Program-made: the position numbers and the translations under genes
Assembly (NCBI GenBank): GCA_902557705.1
Contig: CACEBI010000004.1
Span: forward strand, 1 to 64,000
DNA from: an uncultured SAR86 cluster bacterium
GTDB lineage: Bacteria; Pseudomonadota; Gammaproteobacteria; Magnimaribacterales; D2472
Length of the DNA: 64,000 nucleotides
Reading direction: 5' to 3'
Notes under the pieces: model-generated
Database searches by the model: none
What the model saw: only the letters and a program-made list of their open reading frames with translations
What the model was told of the DNA's origin: nothing
Shown here: piece after piece, positions 42,863 through 51,152 of the stretch
Layout of the letters: each line of letters starts with the position of its first letter
How positions within the stretch are numbered: the stretch's first letter is position 1

Positions 42863-43541
42863 ACCCAAACAACTTACTTTTCCATGGAACAAGGTAAATA
42901 AGTCTTCATTAGAGGGCTTCTTTACTAGCCAAGAAAACTCTCATCTGCTTTCTCTACTAAAAGATAGTGATTTCTTAGATGACTTATTCATATATGGAAC
43001 TAAAGAATCTGGTAAAACTTTTCTTCTTCAAGCAATGTGTAACTCTTATAGCTCTGTGAGTAAATCATCTTTATATATTCCTCTCAAAATGGTAATGAAT
43101 TATGGCGTTGAGATTTTTGAATCCTTAGAAAATATCGATTTAATATGTGTTGATGGCATTGAAGAGGCAATTTCTAAAATAGAGTGGGAAAAAGCAATTT
43201 TTAATTTAATTAATAAAGCTCTTATTTCAGAGACTAGATTAATTCTTACTTCTTCAAAAGATCTAAAATCTTTAAATTTTTCATTACCAGACCTTGAATC
43301 AAGAATAAGAAAAATTCAAAGCTATGAACTTCATCCTATAAATGATAAAGACATATTTGATGCACTTAAATATATTTCGAAATTAACTTCAATAAATTTA
43401 GGTGATAAAGAGGCAAAGTACCTAGTGACTTACTCTCAAAGAAACATTTCTAATTTAGTTCATATCCTTGAGAGCCTAGATCAGCTCTCAATGGAAATGA
43501 AAAGAAAAATCACGATTCCTTTAATTAAAGAAGTTATTTAA
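42855..43541 (+). CDS. hda: DnaA-related regulatory inactivator Hda
   Basis: Hda binds the sliding clamp and stimulates DnaA-ATP hydrolysis so that origins do not fire twice. The 228-residue protein has an N-terminal clamp-binding motif (QLTFPW at 6-11), a Walker A variant (GTKESGKT at 48-55), a weak Walker B (LICVDGIEEAI) and the C-terminal lid helix region (LESRIRKI, ISNLVHILESLDQLS). The Walker A departs from GxxGxGK(S/T) at one Gly (ESGKT), as in some Hda proteins. It converges with sppA with an 8-base overlap. Confidence 0.85.
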   Translation: MNKPKQLTFPWNKVNKSSLEGFFTSQENSHLLSLLKDSDFLDDLFIYGTKESGKTFLLQAMCNSYSSVSKSSLYIPLKMVMNYGVEIFESLENIDLICVDGIEEAISKIEWEKAIFNLINKALISETRLILTSSKDLKSLNFSLPDLESRIRKIQSYELHPINDKDIFDALKYISKLTSINLGDKEAKYLVTYSQRNISNLVHILESLDQLSMEMKRKITIPLIKEVI

Positions 43542-45372
43542 CTTCGCACTCAAAGCAATACATCAATATATTCCTTTTTTCAGGATCAATTAATTTAAGA
43601 TGTTTTTCTAGTTTTGAATTAATTAGCTTAAGTCTTGGATCGAGGTTAATTTCTATATTGATGTTTTCAAGCAATTCATTTAAAAAAACATCAAATGGAT
43701 CCATTGGCTTTTTGTAATTCTTGACTGCAAAGTCTTCTATACCAGCTCTTTCTGCTGCAGATTTTAGGGCTTCATCAAGACCACCAATTTTATCTACCAA
43801 GCCGAGTTCTAGGGCTTTATATCCTGCCCATATCCTTCCACCTGCAATTGGCAGAACATCTTCGTAGGTCATGTTTCTATTTTCAGCAACTTTTGACACA
43901 AATTTATTGTATGTATGATCTATACTTGCTTGAATACCATTTTTAACATATTCAGGCATGGCATATCTTTCATCCCATTCACCTGCTTTAGTAGAGCTGA
44001 CACCATCAACCTTTATTCCTGCCCAATCATATATTCCATCTAGTGTGGGAATAATCCCATAAACTCCAATAGAACCAGTTAGAGTATCCTCTTCTGCAAA
44101 TATTTCATCGGATAGAGTAGTGACCCAAACACCACCTGATGCAGCGATATCTCCCATTGATGTAACAATAGGTCTGCCAGTTTCTTTAAATTCATTTAAT
44201 GCGTTAGTAATTAATTCACTTGCCCAAACACTTCCACCAGGACTGTTAACTCTCAACACAAGCGCTTTAACAGATTTATTTTCTGTAGCTGACTGAATGT
44301 TATCTACTATGGTATCTGATCCGGCGACACCATAAGCAGCTTCACCTTCCATTATGGCCCCCTCGACATTAATAACTGCTATTTTATTTTTACTAGTATT
44401 CTCTTCTTCATCTTTTTTAATATCTGAAAGATAGTCATAAATTGAAATACTGTCTGGAAATGAGTATTGATCATTATCTTCATTTGGAAATTCTTCAAAC
44501 ATATATGCTTTTATTTCCTCTCGAGTGACTACCATATCAACCAATCCTAATTCAAGTGCTACCTCTGCCATTTCTGGATTTTCAGTACTTAATTTCCAAG
44601 CATTATCTCCGTAATTTTGAATAGATCCTTTTTCTAGATTTCTAGCATCTTCCATCATATCTGTCATTTTGACCCACATTGGATTAGCAAATTCATTCCA
44701 TGCTAATTTATCATTTTCAGACATTGAGTCTCTGGTGTATGGTTCAGGTCCAGATTTAAAATCACCCGCAGTAAAGACGTTGTAATTTAATTTAAGATTT
44801 TTATATAAATCTTTCATGTACTCTCTTTTTCTTGAAAAACCAAATGCTGAAACTTGTCCATATTCATTTATAAGAACCTCATTGGCTTGAGAGCTAATTA
44901 GGTATGAGTTGTTATTATATTGTTCTGCATAGGCTATAACTCTTTTCCCATTTTCTCTAACAGACCTTAACGCTTCAGCAATCTTAAAAGCTGAAGACCA
45001 ATACATGCCTAATTCAGAAACATTTACATATACTGCAGCAAGGTTTTCATCATTAGCTGCATGGTTTAATACATCTAATAAATCTTGAAGTTCATGTTGC
45101 TCAACAGTATCACCACTTAAAACAATACTATTAAAATCAAAATTTCCAGAACTATTAACCTCTGAATCGACAACAACACCTATTGGTTTAAACCAAAGAA
45201 CTTTATCTTCTGTATCAATTTCTTCGGGACTGCTAAGCATCGAACCTATCCCACCTAATAACGAAAATGTAATAACAACTAAAATTAATGCAGTTAATGA
45301 ATTAAGTATTATTTTTCTTGTTGTTGTTAAAAAGCTATCTGCTTTTGACCAAATTGATTGTTTTTCTGACAT
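43534..45372 (-). CDS. sppA: Signal peptide peptidase SppA, 67-kDa type
   Basis: SppA degrades cleaved signal peptides in the inner membrane. This 612-residue form has an N-terminal transmembrane helix (about 18-42) and two ClpP-like domains. The catalytic lysine lies in the N-terminal domain (AGDFKSGPEPYTRDSMS) and the serine in the C-terminal domain (MGDIAASGGVWVTT), giving the Ser-Lys dyad. SPGGSVWASE and TGSIGVYGIIPTL match the family. It has its own promoter region of 60 bases after a small hairpin. Confidence 0.93.
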   Translation of the reverse strand: MSEKQSIWSKADSFLTTTRKIILNSLTALILVVITFSLLGGIGSMLSSPEEIDTEDKVLWFKPIGVVVDSEVNSSGNFDFNSIVLSGDTVEQHELQDLLDVLNHAANDENLAAVYVNVSELGMYWSSAFKIAEALRSVRENGKRVIAYAEQYNNNSYLISSQANEVLINEYGQVSAFGFSRKREYMKDLYKNLKLNYNVFTAGDFKSGPEPYTRDSMSENDKLAWNEFANPMWVKMTDMMEDARNLEKGSIQNYGDNAWKLSTENPEMAEVALELGLVDMVVTREEIKAYMFEEFPNEDNDQYSFPDSISIYDYLSDIKKDEEENTSKNKIAVINVEGAIMEGEAAYGVAGSDTIVDNIQSATENKSVKALVLRVNSPGGSVWASELITNALNEFKETGRPIVTSMGDIAASGGVWVTTLSDEIFAEEDTLTGSIGVYGIIPTLDGIYDWAGIKVDGVSSTKAGEWDERYAMPEYVKNGIQASIDHTYNKFVSKVAENRNMTYEDVLPIAGGRIWAGYKALELGLVDKIGGLDEALKSAAERAGIEDFAVKNYKKPMDPFDVFLNELLENINIEINLDPRLKLINSKLEKHLKLIDPEKRNILMYCFECEVK

Positions 45373-45418
45373 GTAAATCTCCTATTAAGGTGAAAGATAA
45401 TAATCTAGGAAAATCATA

Positions 45419-45438
45419 ATGTAAAGCTTACTTTACAT
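45419..45438 (-). terminator. Hairpin after the DUF2069 gene
   Basis: ATGTAAAG (45419-45426) and CTTTACAT (45431-45438) form an 8-bp stem with loop CTTA, overlapping the DUF2069 stop codon. A moderately T-rich tail follows on the minus strand. It may be a weak terminator before sppA. Confidence 0.35.
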
Positions 45439-45765
45439 ATTACTCTTAATTGACCGAGGAGAAAATATACATACTAAAAATAAAGTAACTATTAAAATGA
45501 TTTCTAAAAGGTCATTAATTAAGGGTTTTATACCGAACACTCTAAGAGATGCTGATAAAAAATATATCAATAGTATGAAACTAAAACCTTGAAAAGATTT
45601 AATAGATAACTTATTTCCCATATAGATAAAAACACCAAAAGGAATCGACCAAAAAACAAAAAAGAAAAATGTAATGTCGTTATTAAAAAAGGAAAATAGT
45701 TTCAATATTATTAAAGAGCTGCATATTAAGTTAATAGATGTTCTTATTCTTGAGTTAGTTAGCAT
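45433..45765 (-). CDS. DUF2069-family membrane protein
   Basis: This 110-residue protein has about four helices. The layout (WSIPFGVFIYMGNKLSIKSFQGFSFILLIYFL, split here over two helices, and a basic C-terminal tail SPRSIKSN) fits DUF2069, which often follows wrbA in gammaproteobacteria. It overlaps wrbA by 11 bases. The function is unknown. Confidence 0.7.
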   Translation of the reverse strand: MLTNSRIRTSINLICSSLIILKLFSFFNNDITFFFFVFWSIPFGVFIYMGNKLSIKSFQGFSFILLIYFLSASLRVFGIKPLINDLLEIILIVTLFLVCIFSPRSIKSNM

Positions 45766-46354
45766 CTAATTTATTGATAAATTTTGCAATTCTTGAACCA
45801 GTCTGTTTAGCAATTTCATATTCATCTGGAGTTAAATTATTAGAATCATTAAAGCTTTCTACATGAGACGGACCATATGGACTTCCTCCAGATTTAGTCT
45901 TATTTAATTCTTTTATGGAGTAGGGCGTGCCTAAGATTATCATTCCATGGTGAAGCATATATGTTAATAAGTTAAATTGAGTTATTTCTTGTCCTCCATG
46001 CATGGATCCTGTAGAAGTAAATGCAATTCCTGGAATATCTTCTAAAGCATTTGATGCCCATAAGTCTCCAGTTGAATCAAGGAAGTATTTAAGCGGTGAA
46101 GCCATTGATCCAAATCTTGTTGGAGAACCTAAAGCAAGGCCTGAACAATTAATTAAATCTTCTTTAGTGCAATATATTTCATCTTTTTTAGGAATACTTT
46201 CTTCAGTTTGCTCAGCAACTGATGAGACCTTGGGAACTGTTCTTATCTTCACACTTAAGTTTTCTTGCTCTGCTCCATCAGCAATAGCATGTGCAATATT
46301 CCTAACAGAACCTCCAGCAGAGTAAAAAAGAATTAATAAATATTTATTTTCCAT
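45755..46354 (-). CDS. wrbA: NAD(P)H:quinone oxidoreductase, WrbA family
   Basis: This 199-residue flavodoxin-like enzyme reduces quinones with two electrons. The FMN phosphate loop is FYSAGGSVRNIAHAIADG; GSPTRFGSMASPLKYFLD, FTSTGSMHGGQE and LHHGMIILGTPYS are WrbA motifs. The sequence GSPTRFG is a family fingerprint. It forms a unit with the DUF2069 gene downstream, and is divergent from the TlpA-like gene with about 28 bases between chosen starts. Confidence 0.9.
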   Translation of the reverse strand: MENKYLLILFYSAGGSVRNIAHAIADGAEQENLSVKIRTVPKVSSVAEQTEESIPKKDEIYCTKEDLINCSGLALGSPTRFGSMASPLKYFLDSTGDLWASNALEDIPGIAFTSTGSMHGGQEITQFNLLTYMLHHGMIILGTPYSIKELNKTKSGGSPYGPSHVESFNDSNNLTPDEYEIAKQTGSRIAKFINKLDAN

Positions 46355-46382
46355 ATTGATAATTTAGCCTATTATGTGGTTC

Positions 46383-46826
46383 ATGAAAGCTAAAATTATA
46401 CCCTTGTTATGCATTTTCATATTATTTGGGTGTCAAAAAAATGACATTGATGTATTTAACGGTAAAGATACATCATTTGAAAAATTAAAGGGTCAGTGGG
46501 TTATAGTGAACTATTGGGCTGACTGGTGTGCTCCATGTATAAAAGAGCTTCCTGAGTTATTTGAATTTTCTGAAGAAAACAATGATGTGCTCGTTTATGT
46601 ATTTAATTTTGATGAATTAGATGCTGAAGATTTAGCGCCTGTAGCTAAAAGATTTAATCTAAAACTCCCATCGCTAATATCTCATCCTAGAGAGATTTGG
46701 GGTATTGAAACACCCCCAGCTGTTCCAGCTACTTTTTTTATTAATCCGGAAGGTGTTGTAGTTGAGTCTTTGTTCAGACCTCAAACAAAAGATAGTCTTA
46801 ATTCTATTCTTGCTTCAATTAAATAA
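46383..46826 (+). CDS. TlpA-like thioredoxin lipoprotein
   Basis: This 147-residue protein has a lipoprotein signal ending at the cysteine in FILFGCQ and a thioredoxin fold with the motif WADWCAPCIKELPEL. The cis-proline segment is PAVPATFF. A start three codons earlier (46374) is equally open; I use the ATG at 46383, which gives a canonical lysine-containing n-region. Such proteins reduce specific envelope disulfides, for example in cytochrome c maturation. It ends within the M23 gene (12-base overlap, convergent). Confidence 0.82.
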   Translation: MKAKIIPLLCIFILFGCQKNDIDVFNGKDTSFEKLKGQWVIVNYWADWCAPCIKELPELFEFSEENNDVLVYVFNFDELDAEDLAPVAKRFNLKLPSLISHPREIWGIETPPAVPATFFINPEGVVVESLFRPQTKDSLNSILASIK

Positions 46827-47603
46827 TTTTTCAAAAAAATTTTCAGCGATCAAAGATTCTGGGTTTATTCTTTGCTTTTCTAAGTAAACAGACCAGTGCA
46901 AATGAGGCCCAGTGACTCTTCCAGTTGAACCAACTTCGCCAATAATATCTCTTTGATTTAAATAGTCACCAGCTTGGACATGAATTTTTGACATATGACT
47001 GTAAGAAGAGAGTAATCCAAATCCATGATCTAGAATAAGGTAATTTCCAGAATAGAAAAAATCACCAACAAGTATTACTTTTCCTGATGCTGGAGCTATT
47101 ATTTCTGTCCCTTCAGCAGCCGCTATATCTAATGCTAAGTGAGGAGATCTGGGTTGATCGTTTATATATCTTTGTTTGCCATATCTGCTAGAAATTATTC
47201 CATCAACAGGACTAATAAACTTAAGTGATGGTTTGATATCTATTGAATAACTATTTAATGACTCTCTGATCAGTTGAGATTCTTTGTGTGCTCTTTGGGA
47301 ATCTTCTTCACTGAGATTAACTTTAGAAACGTCTAAAATTGTAATTCTAGATTCACCAAAATCTTTTTTATTAATTTTAATTGGAACACAGTAGCTATTT
47401 ATAACCTTACTATTTTTTGAAAAAGGTGAAGGAATTATTGCGTACTCAATCTTATTAAAGGTGTAAAAAAATATTTCTTTATTTTTTATATCAGGACAAG
47501 TCGATATTTTGATTGCAACCATCTCACCAGGATCAACAACTATCTCACTTTTTAATTCAGATGAAATGAAAAAGATAAGAAGAAGAAAGACCTTATAATG
47601 CAT
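46815..47603 (-). CDS. M23-family peptidase (LytM domain)
   Basis: This 262-residue exported protein has a signal peptide (about 1-19) and a C-terminal LytM domain. Zinc ligands are visible in HLALDIAAAEG (HxxxD) and in GPHLHWSVY (HxH), with a second conserved His in SSYSHMSKIH. This is the full active set, so it may be a peptidoglycan endopeptidase, unlike degenerate EnvC-type activators. The N-terminal beta-rich region (about 20-130) is typical of YebA-like forms. It overlaps xseA by 11 bases. Confidence 0.85.
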   Translation of the reverse strand: MHYKVFLLLIFFISSELKSEIVVDPGEMVAIKISTCPDIKNKEIFFYTFNKIEYAIIPSPFSKNSKVINSYCVPIKINKKDFGESRITILDVSKVNLSEEDSQRAHKESQLIRESLNSYSIDIKPSLKFISPVDGIISSRYGKQRYINDQPRSPHLALDIAAAEGTEIIAPASGKVILVGDFFYSGNYLILDHGFGLLSSYSHMSKIHVQAGDYLNQRDIIGEVGSTGRVTGPHLHWSVYLEKQRINPESLIAENFFEKLFN

Positions 47604-48963
47604 CTTTTTTGTTTTTAACTTCTATATCTATAAATCCTTTATTTAATCTTGCAGTTAAGTTTTCTCCAATTTTTACATCAGCATTAGACTTTATTGATTT
47701 ACCAGATTGATTTTGAATAATTGAATACCCTCTATCAAGTATTGATAATGGATTAAGGATTTCGAGATTTTTCTCATATTCTTGAACGAAGATAAGATTT
47801 CGATTTAAACAAGATTTAATTTCTTTTTGTATCATATTCTTAATATTGCCTAATTTGATATTCAATTCCTGAATGTAGGCGCTTGGACTTTTTTCTTTAA
47901 ATCTAATTTTTAGAAGATTTAATTTTTGTTTGTTTTGATTGAAGCTAATTTTAATATTCTGTTTTAACTGTAACTCATAGCTATCAATTCTTTGATTTTG
48001 TTCTCTTAATATCACTAACGGGCTTCTAATTTTGCTTCTAAGAAATTCTAATTTTTGCTTTTGAGTTTTAAATGAGTTAATCAATGCTCTTTTAAGGTCA
48101 ATATGTAATTCATTAATTCTATCCATAGCTTTAAAGTAAAACTCTGTAGCAATTTCTGCAGAAGCGGTCGGGGTAGGCGCTCTCATATCTGATACGAAAT
48201 CGCAAATTGTAAAATCTATTTCATGGCCTACACCTGAAATAGTGGGGATCGGAAATGATGCTATTTCTCGTGCAAGATTTTCATTGTTAAAACACCACAA
48301 ATCCTCAATCGATCCACCACCTCTAGATAAAAGCACTAAATCAATTGGATTGTCTTGATTATTTTCATTAAATTTTAGAATCCTATTTAATGCTTGAATA
48401 ATTGTATTTGGTGCAGTATCTCCTTGAACAACAGCTGGACTTAAAGAAACTTGGGCAGATGGAGCTCTTCTTTGAATTGTGCTCAAAATATCTTGAAATG
48501 CTGCTGTAGATGATGAGGTGATTACTCCAATATGTTTGGGTGACTGAGGAATAGATAATTTCTTTGACAAATCAAATAATCCTTCAGATTCAAGTTTCTT
48601 TTTTAATTGTTCAAACTGGTGCATTAAATTTCCAGACCCAGCTTGTTCAATAGATTTAACAATGAGCTGATAGCGACCTGTTGCAGGATATAAACTCACC
48701 TGTCCTTTAAGAATGCATTTATCACCATCTTCAGGGCGGAAGTTTAGCTTAGATGCTTGTGAACGCCACATCGCACAACCTATAGCACCATCCTGGTCTT
48801 TTAGCGTGAAATAAATATGACCCGAGCTAGGTCGAGACATATTTGATAGTTCACCAATTACAGCGATATTTGAGAATGCATCTTCTAGCAGATATTTAGC
48901 AGACCTGTTTAACTCACCAACTGAGATAATTTCTTTATTCTGCTCTACAATGTCATTTTGCAT
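47593..48963 (-). CDS. xseA: Exodeoxyribonuclease VII large subunit
   Basis: Exonuclease VII degrades single-stranded DNA in both directions. The 456-residue protein has an N-terminal OB-fold (SVGELNRSAKYLLEDAF, VIGELSNMSRPSSGHIYFTL), the catalytic block (GVITSSSTAAFQDILSTI, LLSRGGGSIEDLW, TISGVGHEIDFTICDFVSD) and a long C-terminal coiled coil. I start at the ATG at 48963; a TTG two codons earlier is the only alternative. The small subunit xseB is not in the window. Confidence 0.93.
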   Translation of the reverse strand: MQNDIVEQNKEIISVGELNRSAKYLLEDAFSNIAVIGELSNMSRPSSGHIYFTLKDQDGAIGCAMWRSQASKLNFRPEDGDKCILKGQVSLYPATGRYQLIVKSIEQAGSGNLMHQFEQLKKKLESEGLFDLSKKLSIPQSPKHIGVITSSSTAAFQDILSTIQRRAPSAQVSLSPAVVQGDTAPNTIIQALNRILKFNENNQDNPIDLVLLSRGGGSIEDLWCFNNENLAREIASFPIPTISGVGHEIDFTICDFVSDMRAPTPTASAEIATEFYFKAMDRINELHIDLKRALINSFKTQKQKLEFLRSKIRSPLVILREQNQRIDSYELQLKQNIKISFNQNKQKLNLLKIRFKEKSPSAYIQELNIKLGNIKNMIQKEIKSCLNRNLIFVQEYEKNLEILNPLSILDRGYSIIQNQSGKSIKSNADVKIGENLTARLNKGFIDIEVKNKKDAL

Positions 48964-48980
48964 AGTCAAAGTATAACTTC

Positions 48981-49859
48981 ATGATTAAGAATTTACAGGG
49001 AACAAATTATTTTCTTATGCTTGCATTGGGGGCTACCCTAATTGGCTTTGCACCTATATTTGTAAAGTGGAGTGATTTGTCGCCTGCTGCTATCACTTTT
49101 TGGAGAATGTTTTTAGCGCTTCCTCTTTTAATAGGTTTTAATTACGTTGCCAATAAGAAAATATTTTTTAAGGTAATAAACAAAAGGACCATTTTATATA
49201 CCGCGATCGCATCATTAGCATTTACAACCGACTTAGTTTTATGGCATTTCAGCATCAATATTACATCTGTGGCCAATGCAACAATTATTGTAAATTCTGC
49301 ACCTATATTTGTAGCTCTTTTGGGCTTTATTATTTTTAAAGAAATTCCCTCTAGGGGTTTTGGACTATCATTTCTGATTACCTATGTTGGGATAATAGGC
49401 CTAATCATTTTTTCAGATAACTACGATAATGGAAAAGTTTTTGGCGATTTATTGTCTTTGTTTGCTTCACTATTCTATGCAATTTATTTATTAATAATCT
49501 CTAAGTTAAGTAAAGAAACTTCTTTAAACATTATTTTTTATACAACATTTTTTTGTTGCTTATTTTCTACAATGCCTATGATGATTGATTCTAGTTCTTA
49601 TTTTCCTGCTACTAACTTTGAATGGATCAATCTTCTACTTATGGCTTTTTTATGTCAATTTGGTGGCCAATTCCTGATTACTTATGGCATTGGAAAGATT
49701 TCTGCATCTAATGGCTCAATAGGTTTATTAATGCAACCCTTAACAGCAACTTTATTAGCTGCATTTATTTTTTCTGAGATTTTAAATTTAATGCAGATAA
49801 TATTTGTCTTCATAACACTTATAGGTATATATCTTGCAAGATTAAGCATTGTAAAATAA
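48981..49859 (+). CDS. EamA/DMT-family transporter
   Basis: This 292-residue protein has ten helices in two EamA repeats of about 140 residues. The first has ALGATLIGFAPIFVKWSD and ATIIVNSAPIFVALLGFIIF; the second has GDLLSLFASLFYAIYLL and GLLMQPLTATLLAAFIFSE. It is a drug/metabolite exporter with unknown substrate, possibly an amino acid or purine. It diverges from xseA after 17 bases. Confidence 0.85.
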   Translation: MIKNLQGTNYFLMLALGATLIGFAPIFVKWSDLSPAAITFWRMFLALPLLIGFNYVANKKIFFKVINKRTILYTAIASLAFTTDLVLWHFSINITSVANATIIVNSAPIFVALLGFIIFKEIPSRGFGLSFLITYVGIIGLIIFSDNYDNGKVFGDLLSLFASLFYAIYLLIISKLSKETSLNIIFYTTFFCCLFSTMPMMIDSSSYFPATNFEWINLLLMAFLCQFGGQFLITYGIGKISASNGSIGLLMQPLTATLLAAFIFSEILNLMQIIFVFITLIGIYLARLSIVK

Positions 49860-49877
49860 TTTCTAAAGGTACCGAAT

Positions 49878-50369
49878 ATGTCAAAAATCTTAAAAGAAGT
49901 AATTATTTCAAACGAACAGTATGCAAAGAACTTTAATAAAAAAGGGGAGTTGCAAGCTGCGCCAATAAAAAAATTTGCGATTCTTACTTGTATGGATGCA
50001 AGGCTAGATCCAGCTAAGTTTGCAGGGTTATCTGAGGGAGATGCTCACGTGATTAGAAATGCAGGGGGAAGAGTTAGTGATGACGCTATTCGCTCTTTAT
50101 TAATATCGCATAAATTATTAGGCACTAAAGAATGGTTTGTTATTCACCATACTGATTGTGGTTTGGAAAAATTTTCTAATGCAGATATTGATAAAGAATT
50201 TAATCTGGATTCTAAAAATAAAATAGATTGGCTTACATTTAATGATAATGAAAAAAGTGTTATTGACGATGTCCTAAAATTAAAAAATCACCCATTAGTG
50301 CCAAACTCAATACAAATATATGGTTACATATATGATTGCAAAACTGGCAAATTAAAAGAGGTATTTTAA
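49878..50369 (+). CDS. Beta-class carbonic anhydrase
   Basis: This 163-residue enzyme interconverts CO2 and bicarbonate. Zinc ligands are C38 (CMDARLDP), H91 and C94 (HHTDCG), with the Asp-Arg pair D40 and R42. Short size and the CMDAR form place it in the small, Rv1284-like clade. The insertion after the active site is short. It starts 18 bases after the DMT gene; bicarbonate is needed for carboxylation in a fast-growing marine cell (inference). Confidence 0.9.
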   Translation: MSKILKEVIISNEQYAKNFNKKGELQAAPIKKFAILTCMDARLDPAKFAGLSEGDAHVIRNAGGRVSDDAIRSLLISHKLLGTKEWFVIHHTDCGLEKFSNADIDKEFNLDSKNKIDWLTFNDNEKSVIDDVLKLKNHPLVPNSIQIYGYIYDCKTGKLKEVF

Positions 50370-50430
50370 ACAACAAAATTGGGCGCTAAATTAAATTCAA
50401 GTATTTAATAAGAAATAATAAAAATTTCTT

Positions 50431-50458
50431 TTGTATACTTTGAATTAATCAATATAAT
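50431..50458 (+). promoter_or_regulatory. Promoter of the tRNA-Val/tRNA-Asp pair
   Basis: TTGTAT (50431-50436) and TATAAT (50453-50458) are separated by 16 bases; the start would be near 50465, just before tRNA-Val(UAC). Confidence 0.6.
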
Positions 50459-50467
50459 ACGCAACGT

Positions 50468-50544
50468 GGGTGATTAGCTCAGTTTGGTAGAGCATCTCGT
50501 TTACACCGAGAGGGTCGGCAGTTCGATCCTGTCATCACCCACCA
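50468..50544 (+). tRNA. tRNA-Val (anticodon UAC)
   Basis: The acceptor GGGTGAT pairs with ATCACCC; the anticodon stem TCTCG/CGAGA holds loop TTTACAC, anticodon TAC. CCA is encoded (50542-50544). It should read GUA and GUG and, with a modified U34, other GUN codons. The GAC isoacceptor is at 26070. Confidence 0.96.
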
Positions 50545-50599
50545 ATAATTAATAGTTGAATTATTATTTTTTAAATATATTATTCGAATGTTAATAAGT

Positions 50600-50674
50600 G
50601 GTCCGGTAGTTAAACGGTTATAATTCCGCCCTGTCACGGCGGCGTTCGGGGTTCGATTCCCCGTCGGACCGCCA
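50600..50674 (+). tRNA. tRNA-Asp (anticodon GUC)
   Basis: The acceptor GGTCCGG pairs with TCGGACC (last pair G-U); the anticodon stem CCGCC/GGCGG holds loop CTGTCAC, anticodon GTC. The discriminator base is G, the Asp identity element. CCA is encoded. Confidence 0.96.
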
Positions 50675-50681
50675 CTTAATT

Positions 50682-51089
50682 ATGAATATAGTTATTTTAA
50701 GTCTTTTAATATTATGTTACTCATTGGTTCTAGGCATAATATTTGCTCAAGTACTTCTTACTGCACCAGTAGTCTTTAAAGTTTTAGATGACCAAAATGC
50801 ATCTAATTTTTTAAGAAAAATTTTCCCAAGATATTATTTATTAATCTTATTAATTGCATTGGTAGCCTTATTGATTAGCTATCTTTTCTTTAAGACTACA
50901 GATGTTTATTTTGCTCTTACCGCTGTCGTATTTGCTTTTATTGGTTATATCATCATACCCCTAACAAATATTGCTAGAGATAGAGGTTGGGAAAGGTTAT
51001 TTAAGTTTTTTCATAATTTAAGTGTATTTAATACCCTTGTAATTTTTATAGTCTCTGTAGTTCAAATAGTAAGAGTCACATATCTATAA
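50682..51089 (+). CDS. DUF4149 (TMEM205-like) membrane protein
   Basis: This 135-residue protein has four helices. The block LLTAPVVFKVLDDQNASNFLRKIFPRYY (given here in two parts of the same helix-loop) and ERLFKFFHNLSVFNT match the DUF4149/TMEM205-like family. Function is unknown. It begins 8 bases after tRNA-Asp, so it may be carried on the same transcript. Confidence 0.72.
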   Translation: MNIVILSLLILCYSLVLGIIFAQVLLTAPVVFKVLDDQNASNFLRKIFPRYYLLILLIALVALLISYLFFKTTDVYFALTAVVFAFIGYIIIPLTNIARDRGWERLFKFFHNLSVFNTLVIFIVSVVQIVRVTYL

Positions 51090-51152
51090 ACCCAATTAAC
51101 ACTTGAATTTTCTTTATTAAATATTATTTAAAGAACATTAGAGAGGATTAAC

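Noticed and set aside
42855-43541. DnaA itself or DnaC at this position
   Set aside because: The protein is 228 residues, has the clamp-binding QLTFPW start and no DNA-binding domain IV, which fits Hda.
51102-51130. CTTGAA upstream of htpG as a sigma-32 promoter
   Set aside because: The expected -10 region (TATTATTTA) does not resemble CCCCAT and the spacing is ambiguous.
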